19,641 nt of DNA from a bacterium. Its GTDB lineage: Bacteria; Patescibacteriota; Minisyncoccia; Phycocordibacterales; UBA918. The stretch is taken from contig JAIYEC010000023.1 in the NCBI GenBank assembly GCA_027487145.1, positions 1 to 19,641 of the forward strand, given 5' to 3'. The position numbers were made by a program, and so were the translations under genes. The notes beneath the pieces were generated by a model. The model had not been told where the DNA came from and did not search any database. It saw nothing but the letters and a program-made list of their open reading frames with translations. This document shows, in pieces, positions 15,518-19,641 of this stretch. Positions within the stretch are counted from its first letter, which is position 1. Each line of letters starts with the position of its first letter.

Positions 15518-15545
15518 ATTATACAGGAATGTCAGAATATAGCAA
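15518..15545 (-). promoter_or_regulatory. Promoter of the rpoBC operon with a leader of about 160 nt
   Basis: TTGCTA (15545-15540), a 16-bp spacer and a consensus TATAAT (15523-15518) read on the minus strand. The predicted start near 15511 gives a leader of about 163 nt. The leader holds a CGCAA/TTGCG hairpin within CCCG/CGGG flanks near its 5' end and an ATCAC/GTGAT hairpin presenting AGGAG in its loop. The rest of the gap, from 15546 to the trmD stop at 15631, holds an ATTTTGC/GCAAAAT inverted repeat (15601-15617) with no U-tract. Confidence 0.8.
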
Positions 15546-15630
15546 CTGTCTTATGAGGATTTTGAGTGAAATTTCTCTATTTCTTTGCGATTCCCCCGTC
15601 ATTTTGCTACGCAAAATTGGGACTAGCTCG

Positions 15631-16344
15631 CTAGGAAAGGCTCGCGTCGCCCTTTCGGTATGATTCAATTAGTTTATGGTTACCTTCTGTAAGAATCTTA
15701 GGGACGGTATACTTCTTTTTTTTATACACAATCGTCTCTGGTCTCGTGTATGTTTCGCCACTTGTCGCCCGCGCGTCTTCCAATGACTCAAAGGTTCCAA
15801 GTACACCAGGAATCTGTCGTGAGACTGAATCAATAATGGCAAGGGCTGGTAATTCGCCGCCAGTCAAAATGTAATCCCCGATACTCATGTCCTCTGCCCC
15901 AAGCGCCTCTTTGACTCGACCATCAATACCCTCATAGCGACCAGAAATCAAGACGAGGTGACTGTATTCCCGAGCAAATTCTTTTGCGACCTCTTGAGTG
16001 AAGACACGCCCGCGGGGCGACATAATTACCGTCTTTACTTTCTTTTGGTCTTTTTTTCCGACGTTCTTCGAATTTCGGACATGCTTTCCGACGGCTTTGT
16101 CCCAGGCTCGCAAAATCGGTTCGGCGTACATCACCATCCCTGGCCCACCGCCATACGGCTTGTCGTCAGTCTTTTTATGTTTGTCTTTCGTAAAATCTCG
16201 AGGATTATAGTATTTCACCTCAATTTTCTTTCCGCGTACCTTAGCCCCTTTACCTTTATCAGTCTTCTGCGCACGACCAAGCACGCTCGCGTCTGTATAC
16301 GCAGCACATACCTCCGGAAACAGTGTAATAACGTGAAATTGCAT
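15631..16344 (-). CDS. trmD: tRNA (guanine(37)-N1)-methyltransferase TrmD
   Basis: It methylates G37 of tRNAs using S-adenosylmethionine, preventing +1 frameshifts. The 237 residues cover the full SPOUT-fold enzyme: MQFHVITLFPE at the start, GGGPGM (65-70), IMSPRGRVF (107-115), LISGRYEGIDGR (132-143), SIGDYILTGGELPALAIIDSVSRQIPG (154-180, containing the trefoil-knot SAM site and the presumed catalytic Asp172) and a C-terminal tRNA-binding end (TRPETIVYKKKKYTVPKILTEGNHKLIESYRKGD). A lysine-rich insertion (about 28-62) precedes the GGGPGM loop. No good promoter or Shine-Dalgarno sequence was found directly upstream. A second, truncated copy of its first 22 codons lies 373 bp upstream, directly after the NUDIX gene. 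Current trmD is therefore separated from its probable original operon by a 76-residue ORF. Confidence 0.97.
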   Translation of the reverse strand: MQFHVITLFPEVCAAYTDASVLGRAQKTDKGKGAKVRGKKIEVKYYNPRDFTKDKHKKTDDKPYGGGPGMVMYAEPILRAWDKAVGKHVRNSKNVGKKDQKKVKTVIMSPRGRVFTQEVAKEFAREYSHLVLISGRYEGIDGRVKEALGAEDMSIGDYILTGGELPALAIIDSVSRQIPGVLGTFESLEDARATSGETYTRPETIVYKKKKYTVPKILTEGNHKLIESYRKGDASLS

Positions 16345-16368
16345 GAGATTCTTTACAACATACTCAAA

Positions 16369-16599
16369 CTAAAAAAATAGTGAATTCTTCGCAATGCAAT
16401 AATCTAAAGCATCATTACGCGTCTTAAACGATTTATCTTCTTTAAAAGCATCATCTGGTTCGTAAAGATACGTTGAACCATCCAAACTAATCTGTGATAT
16501 ACACTTCTGCCTTGGTATGTGAAATATAAAAATCCAAATAATGAAAAGGCCAAAAAAAATCTTGATTAGTAGGATATTTTTTTTGATAAAATCTTTCAT
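16369..16599 (-). CDS. Small membrane-anchored protein (76 aa), unknown function
   Basis: No family is recognised. A basic N-terminus (MKDFIKKN) is followed by one long hydrophobic span (about residues 9-28, ILLIKIFFGLFIIWIFIFHI). A polar 45-residue domain outside the membrane follows (PRQKCISQISLDGSTYLYEPDDAFKEDKSFKTRNDALDYCIAKNSLFF) with two cysteines, C33 and C68. The orientation (positive inside) suggests the domain is extracytoplasmic, where the cysteines could pair. The region is clearly AT-richer than the flanking trmD and NUDIX genes, and it sits exactly between the trmD remnant and intact trmD, so it may be an insertion. A TATAAT lies about 20 nt before the ATG without a proper -35. 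The Shine-Dalgarno sequence is poor, so reality of the gene is moderately supported. Confidence 0.5.
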   Translation of the reverse strand: MKDFIKKNILLIKIFFGLFIIWIFIFHIPRQKCISQISLDGSTYLYEPDDAFKEDKSFKTRNDALDYCIAKNSLFF

Positions 16600-16639
16600 G
16601 ATTTATCTAGAATTAAATTATATTTTGAATATAACACAA

Positions 16640-16717
16640 TCAGACGCTAGTAAGCACTCTCGCGTCTGTATACGCTGCACATACCTCCGGAAATAACGCA
16701 ATGACGTGAAATTGCAT
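16640..16717 (-). pseudogene. trmD: Truncated remnant of the trmD 5' end
   Basis: The ATG (16717-16715) opens MQFHVIALFPEVCAAYTDARVLTSV and then hits TGA. Bases 16652-16717 align without gaps to the first 66 bases of intact trmD (16279-16344), with 7 mismatches (59/66). Of the five codons that differ, three are synonymous (GTT/GTC, CTG/TTA, GCT/GCA); T7A and S20R are changes. Homology stops abruptly after codon 22. The remnant begins 2 nt after the NUDIX stop codon, as an operon partner would. Confidence 0.85.
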
Positions 16718-16719
16718 AT

Positions 16720-17151
16720 CTACAATCTATCTTTGTAGTTATTGAGAAATATTGGAAATTGGGAATGTAAGGGTTCGGGGAAATCCTCTAATTTAAACCA
16801 CTTATGTTCCAAAGCTTTATCAGGTTCCATGATTTTTGTTTCTGCAGGATCAATTAATACGAGGAAGTCAAAAGCTATCCAGTGATATGGTTCTCCATCA
16901 ATCTCTCGAAATACTTCACGATGCCCAAGTAAACTAATCTCTTTAGCTTCAGCGCCACACTCTTCTTTAATTTCTCTTCGAATACCGTCTTCTAATGACT
17001 CGTGCGACTTAAGTCCACCAGAGCCAACCGGACTCCAAGTTAGTTGCTCGTCACGACAATTTTCACTTCGAAGTTCCAGAAGATAGTTTCCATGTCCATC
17101 ATGACAAATAGCTACAACTGATATACCTGTAAAATCAAAACCTTTTCGCAT
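16720..17151 (-). CDS. NUDIX hydrolase
   Basis: Members of this superfamily hydrolyse nucleoside diphosphate-linked compounds with Mg2+. The protein has 143 residues. The complete NUDIX box GX5EX7REUXEEXGU is at 45-67 (GGLKSHESLEDGIRREIKEECGA), with the catalytic helix glutamates E60, E63 and E64. Flanking strands are FTGISVVAICHDGHGNYLLELRSE (7-30) and HWIAFDFLVLID. The WSPVGSGGLKSHES stretch resembles the MutT/ADP-ribose-type entry to the box. The substrate (8-oxo-dGTP, ADP-ribose or other) cannot be read from sequence. The start at 17151 is supported by the domain boundary and a TGCTAGGAT extended -10 only 6 nt upstream. In the inferred ancestral layout it was directly followed by trmD. 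Confidence 0.9.
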   Translation of the reverse strand: MRKGFDFTGISVVAICHDGHGNYLLELRSENCRDEQLTWSPVGSGGLKSHESLEDGIRREIKEECGAEAKEISLLGHREVFREIDGEPYHWIAFDFLVLIDPAETKIMEPDKALEHKWFKLEDFPEPLHSQFPIFLNNYKDRL

Positions 17152-17157
17152 ATCAAA

Positions 17158-17163
17158 ATCCTA
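17158..17163 (-). promoter_or_regulatory. Extended -10 box of the NUDIX gene (leaderless arrangement)
   Basis: The minus strand reads TGCTAGGAT and the ATG follows 6 nt later. No -35 and no Shine-Dalgarno sequence are visible. It is a weaker match than the boxes before the helicase and rnr genes. Confidence 0.35.
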
Positions 17164-17221
17164 GCACAGAATTACAAATCTTCCTCAGGATAGAAACGGA
17201 ATGAAGTACGAGGAACAACAA

Positions 17222-17266
17222 AGCCGCGGAGGAAGCGGTACTTGACGTACCGTGACCGACGCGGCT
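17222..17266 (-). terminator. Terminator-like hairpin after khpA
   Basis: AGCCGCG (17222-17228) pairs with CGCGGCT (17260-17266). A symmetric 7/7 internal loop separates this from CGGTAC/GTACCG (17236-17252). On the minus strand TTGTTGTT follows, an interrupted U-tract. It separates khpA from the NUDIX gene. Confidence 0.6.
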
Positions 17267-17293
17267 GCAGTTGTGACAAAGTAATTCGTCCGT

Positions 17294-17647
17294 TTATATT
17301 CTGAGGTCTTCGATGGCCTGATCGAGGGATTTCGTCTCCGCCACCGGATTATCTTCGCGCATCGCTTCTGCCATTTCGCGACTCATTCCCTTCCCTCCTT
17401 CTGGTTCGTTAATCTTGAGATTGACTCGAGCATCATGCTTCATCCCTACTACACGGAGAAGTGTTCGGATTGCCTTTGCGGTGTTACCTGAACGACCGAT
17501 AATCTTTCCCATGTCGTCAGCGTGCACATCAAGAGTGAGGAGAACCCCCATTTCGTCAACAGTTCGGTTGATAGTTACTGCGTCCGGGTGATCGACGAGA
17601 GACTTTACTAAGCTCTCGAGAAATTGCTTATCTTCATGCATATCCAT
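17294..17647 (-). CDS. khpA: KH-domain RNA-binding protein KhpA (YlqC family)
   Basis: This is a small cytoplasmic RNA-binding protein; in Firmicutes it pairs with KhpB/Jag and affects cell-envelope gene expression. The type II-like KH core covers about residues 8-80: KQFLESLVKSLVDHPDAVTINRTVDEMGVLLTLDVHADDMGKIIGRSGNTAKAIRTLL. The RNA-gripping GxxG loop is G51-R-S-G54. At 117 residues it is longer than the usual 75-80 because of a C-terminal extension (EPEGGKGMSREMAEAMREDNPVAETKSLDQAIEDLRI). The start at ATG 17647 is ambiguous with a second ATG two codons on. It lies 113 nt after rpsP on the same strand with its own promoter candidate, the standard rpsP-khpA neighbourhood. Confidence 0.92.
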   Translation of the reverse strand: MDMHEDKQFLESLVKSLVDHPDAVTINRTVDEMGVLLTLDVHADDMGKIIGRSGNTAKAIRTLLRVVGMKHDARVNLKINEPEGGKGMSREMAEAMREDNPVAETKSLDQAIEDLRI

Positions 17648-17711
17648 ATCATCTATATCTTATCTATAACTGTAAGCAGTCGTCAGTACGACAACGGTGC
17701 TCTTACGTAAA

Positions 17712-17740
17712 AGCATACGAGAGTAGCCCGCAATGGTCAA
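17712..17740 (-). promoter_or_regulatory. Promoter candidate for khpA
   Basis: TTGACC (17740-17735), a 17-bp spacer and TATGCT (17717-17712) on the minus strand, giving a leader of about 60 nt. The leader contains a GTCGT/ACGAC hairpin (loop ACTG). It starts soon after the rpsP stop at 17761. Confidence 0.6.
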
Positions 17741-17760
17741 CGTCCTTTAGTGAATTACGA

Positions 17761-18279
17761 CTAGTCGTCTTCGGCGTCTGTTTGCGCTTCAGTCTTTGTA
17801 TCAGCTTCAGCTTCTGCGGCTTCTTCAGTGACCGGAGCTGTCTCAGTGTGATCAGTTGGTGCTTCCGCATCTGCTACTACTTCAACCACAGGTTCTGCTG
17901 CCGCTGCAGCAGCGGCAGCTTCTGCATCAGCCTTTGCCTTGGCTTCAGCTTCTGCCTTGGCTGCAGCTGCTTCAGCTTCTGCTTTAATCTTAGCTTCGTC
18001 GATAATTGGTGATTTCTTTGGAAGAACGTTCTTCTTCTTTCCTTCAATCACCTTCTGCCCAACCAAGATGTTGTGAACCGTATCTGAAGGTTGAACTCCT
18101 TTTGCGAGCCATTCTTTTGCCTTAGCAGCATCAATCTGCACATGGTTCATTTTAGGATTATAAGAACCGAGACGATCAATATGACGATCGCTCTTTGGGC
18201 CAGTTCGCTTGTCAGTTACCACAATTCGGAATGACGGATCATTCTTGCGGCCAACTCGTTGTAAACGCATCATTAACAT
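17761..18279 (-). CDS. rpsP: 30S ribosomal protein S16 with acidic Ala/Glu-rich tail
   Basis: S16 is a 30S assembly protein. The canonical domain is residues 1-90: MLMMRLQRVGRKNDPSFRIVVTDKRTGPKSDRHIDRLGSYNPK, then AKEWLAKGVQPSDTVHNIL. The protein runs to 172 residues because of a low-complexity tail: first a predicted helix rich in Ala/Glu/Lys (about 93-130), then a strongly acidic Ala/Glu/Thr stretch ending AEDD. S16 is usually about 80-100 residues. The start at 18279 is chosen because MLxxRLQRVG is the usual family opening; ATGs at 18273 and 18270 are alternatives. A promoter lies 11 nt upstream of the ATG, leaving almost no leader. The tail is probably disordered or helical and solvent-exposed; its role is unknown. 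Confidence 0.96.
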   Translation of the reverse strand: MLMMRLQRVGRKNDPSFRIVVTDKRTGPKSDRHIDRLGSYNPKMNHVQIDAAKAKEWLAKGVQPSDTVHNILVGQKVIEGKKKNVLPKKSPIIDEAKIKAEAEAAAAKAEAEAKAKADAEAAAAAAAAEPVVEVVADAEAPTDHTETAPVTEEAAEAEADTKTEAQTDAEDD

Positions 18280-18290
18280 ATAGTGGCGCT

Positions 18291-18318
18291 AGCATAGCAA
18301 ATAAAATAAATACGTCAA
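18291..18318 (-). promoter_or_regulatory. Promoter of rpsP
   Basis: TTGACG (18318-18313), a 16-bp spacer and TATGCT (18296-18291) with a TGC extension, read on the minus strand. The -10 is 11 nt from the ATG, so the leader would be only about 4-5 nt and there is no Shine-Dalgarno sequence. Confidence 0.72.
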
Positions 18319-18338
18319 TAGGTGCCTTGGAAATACAT

Positions 18339-18419
18339 AAAAAAGATGGGTCACCGGCATAATCTCATACCAGTGACCCAAGTCTGTGCTCATACCCGAT
18401 ACGGGACCGTATCGGGGGG
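18339..18419 (-). ncRNA. Candidate small RNA between rnr and rpsP
   Basis: On the minus strand a promoter (18454-18426) is followed by a transcript of about 80 nt. It starts with a run of C, forms a perfect 10-bp hairpin (18395-18404 with 18407-18416, 2-nt loop) and ends in TGGGTCAC/GTGACCCA (18373-18380 with 18347-18354), then TC and six T (18344-18339), a good intrinsic terminator. No ORF of note is inside. It lacks the SRP RNA and 6S signatures I know. It could alternatively be an attenuated leader of rpsP, whose own promoter begins 21 nt further on. Confidence 0.42.
18347..18380 (-). terminator. Intrinsic terminator of the candidate small RNA
   Basis: An 8-bp perfect stem with an 18-nt loop is followed on the minus strand by TCTTTTTT. 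On the + strand no U-tract follows, so the element is directional. Confidence 0.65.
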
Positions 18420-18425
18420 GGTGAA

Positions 18426-18454
18426 ACTATACCAGCTGGATTCCTAGCCAGCAA
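18426..18454 (-). promoter_or_regulatory. Promoter candidate for the small RNA, divergent from rnr
   Basis: TTGCTG (18454-18449), a 17-bp spacer and TGG-extended TATAGT (18431-18426) on the minus strand. It lies back-to-back with the rnr -10 box at 18459, so the two promoters probably compete for polymerase. Confidence 0.5.
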
Positions 18455-18458
18455 GTGC

Positions 18459-18464
18459 TATACT
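18459..18464 (+). promoter_or_regulatory. Extended -10 box of rnr (leaderless arrangement)
   Basis: TGCTATACT ends 7 nt before the rnr ATG at 18472. There is no convincing -35 and no Shine-Dalgarno sequence. The arrangement is the same as for the helicase gene. Confidence 0.6.
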
Positions 18465-18471
18465 GCCCTCA

Positions 18472-19641
18472 ATGAATAAAACCTTTGAAGGACCGGTAAT
18501 GGTCCGTGGGAAAGGTGTCGGATTTGTCGCCCACCCAGATTTTACTGAAGATATCGTCATTGAACGTGAAGCGTTAGATTTTGCACTTGATGGTGACCTC
18601 GTTGAAGTTGAGCTTAAGAAGAAGGTTCCCGGCAAACGCCAAGAAGGTAGGGTTGTTCGGGTTGTGAAGCCAGCTCACCGAGAACTGATTGGAACCGTCA
18701 AAGAACGAACTGAAAATGGCCAACTGGTCAAATATGTTCAACCTGACAATACCAGAATCCATATCCGACCCCTACTCCCAAATGCCACAGCCAATGATCT
18801 GGGTATGAAAGTAGTTGTTGAGATTCAAAAATGGTCTAATCCGCTCCTTGATCCATTAGCCTCTATAACCGAAATCATCGGTCGAGCTGGTGATCATGAA
18901 ACGGAGATGCAAGCGATTATTCGTTCAGGTGGATTTTCAAAAGCCTTTCCAGAATCAGTCCAGCAAGCTGCCCATACCCTCTACGAAACAAAAGAGCAGA
19001 TTTTTGCCGATGCTCTCAAAGATCCAAAGCGAAAGGATTTTCGTGGTATCACCACCATGACCATCGACCCCCATGATGCCAAAGACTTTGACGACGCTCT
19101 ATCATGCAGGACTCTTCCCAATGGAAATATCGAAGTCGGTATCCACATTGCTGACGTCTCACATTACGTACGCGAAGGTGAACCCCTCGATCAAGAAGCT
19201 AAGGAGCGAGGGACATCAGTCTATCTTGTAGACCGAGTGATTCCGATGCTTCCGGAAGTACTCTCAAATGATCTCTGTTCATTACGTCCCAACGAAGATA
19301 GATTAGCCTTTTCAGCAGTATTTGAACTTGACCATGATGCTCACATCAAAAGTGAATGGTACGGCCAGACCGTGATTCACTCCGACAAACGCTTTTCGTA
19401 TGAAGAAGCACAAACCATACTTGATACCCAATCAGGACCATTCCTCGATGAGCTCAACATTATGATGAAACTTGGGCGCATTCTCCGTCGCAAGCGACAC
19501 AGCAATGGTGCCATTGCCTTTGAGCAACCAGAGGTTAAGTTTGAACTCGATGAACGCGGGGCACCAATTAAAGCTTATGCCAAAGTCCGCACCGAGACGA
19601 TGCTCATGATTGAGGACTTCATGCTTCTTGCAAACCGTGAA
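18472..19641 (+). CDS. rnr: RNase R/RNase II family 3'-5' exoribonuclease, N-terminal 390 residues (runs off window)
   Basis: This is a processive hydrolytic 3'-5' exoribonuclease for mRNA turnover and structured RNA decay. The frame is open from ATG 18472 to the window end. OB-fold/cold-shock-like domains occupy about residues 1-125 (TFEGPVMVRGKGVGFVAHPD; GTVKERTENGQLVKYVQPDN). The RNB catalytic domain begins near 187 (RKDFRGITTMTIDPHDAKDFDDALS). Its Mg-binding aspartates D199, D205, D207 and D208 match the RNase II/R TIDxxxxxDFDDA signature. Later come HIADVSHYVREG, YLVDRVIPMLPEVLSNDLCSL and RAFSAVFELD-like strands. The missing C-terminal part would carry the rest of RNB and the S1 domain, so RNase R versus RNase II cannot be settled. 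R is favoured by general architecture. The N-terminal helix-turn-helix of proteobacterial RNase R is absent. Confidence 0.93.
   Translation, partial: MNKTFEGPVMVRGKGVGFVAHPDFTEDIVIEREALDFALDGDLVEVELKKKVPGKRQEGRVVRVVKPAHRELIGTVKERTENGQLVKYVQPDNTRIHIRPLLPNATANDLGMKVVVEIQKWSNPLLDPLASITEIIGRAGDHETEMQAIIRSGGFSKAFPESVQQAAHTLYETKEQIFADALKDPKRKDFRGITTMTIDPHDAKDFDDALSCRTLPNGNIEVGIHIADVSHYVREGEPLDQEAKERGTSVYLVDRVIPMLPEVLSNDLCSLRPNEDRLAFSAVFELDHDAHIKSEWYGQTVIHSDKRFSYEEAQTILDTQSGPFLDELNIMMKLGRILRRKRHSNGAIAFEQPEVKFELDERGAPIKAYAKVRTETMLMIEDFMLLANRE

Noticed and set aside
15349..15520. Known metabolite riboswitch or ribosomal-protein-type leader before rpoB
   Set aside because: Hairpins are present, but none of the conserved cores I can recognise (TPP, SAM, FMN, cobalamin, L10-type) is seen.
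18444..18762. Two minus strand ORFs (63 and 62 codons) over the start of rnr
   Set aside because: They are antisense to the conserved N-terminal domains of the exoribonuclease. No independent support was found.
1..19641. CRISPR array, insertion sequence or prophage
   Set aside because: No regularly spaced repeats, transposase, integrase or phage genes were found. The only duplications are terminators, the rpoD internal repeat and the trmD 5' copy.

Overview
The window looks like a housekeeping stretch of a Patescibacteria/CPR chromosome, probably a Parcubacteria-type lineage. This is inferred from protein character and was not checked by search. The pointers are a very long lysine/alanine/proline-rich tail on the primary sigma factor, a DnaG primase missing three of four zinc ligands, an acidic Ala/Glu tail on ribosomal protein S16, compact intergenic spaces and many tiny membrane-protein genes. 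UGA is used as a stop (for example at 4045-4047), and I see no sign of UGA recoding. No tRNA, rRNA, CRISPR array, transposase or integrase was found.

Layout. Bases 1-329 hold the 3' end of a DsbA/thioredoxin-fold gene on the + strand. It converges on a 1000-residue UvrD-type helicase fused to a RecB-like nuclease (365-3364, minus), with a shared bidirectional terminator between them. From 3396 to 4456 there are two small membrane-protein cassettes on the + strand and a gene-free stretch that folds into long hairpins. The primary sigma factor rpoD (4457-5902, minus) follows, then a third small cassette (+), primase dnaG (6318-8060, minus) and a fourth small cassette (+) whose gene is only 31 codons. 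The core RNA polymerase operon rpoB-rpoC occupies 15348-8447 (minus). It has its own strong promoter, a leader of about 160 nt and a GC-rich terminator.

Upstream of rpoB on the same strand is a translation/tRNA-modification block read in the order rpsP (S16), khpA (KH protein), a NUDIX hydrolase, a 22-codon remnant of trmD, a 76-residue membrane-anchored ORF, and intact trmD. This recalls the common rpsP-khpA-rimM-trmD order, but rimM is absent here. A divergent RNase R-type exonuclease gene (rnr, +) starts at 18472 and runs off the window. A candidate small RNA lies between rnr and rpsP.

The main points for a second look are: (1) four dispersed cassettes, each with a -35/-10 pair spaced exactly 16 bp, a tiny hydrophobic ORF and a terminator ending GGGGTTTCGTTTTAT, two of the terminators being 49/50 identical; (2) a displaced second copy of the trmD 5' end; (3) genes whose -10 box (TATACT or TAGGAT) sits 6-8 nt before the start codon, implying leaderless mRNAs; (4) two candidate structured RNAs (4197-4396 and 18339-18419); (5) a 16-nt A tract at the start of rpoD.
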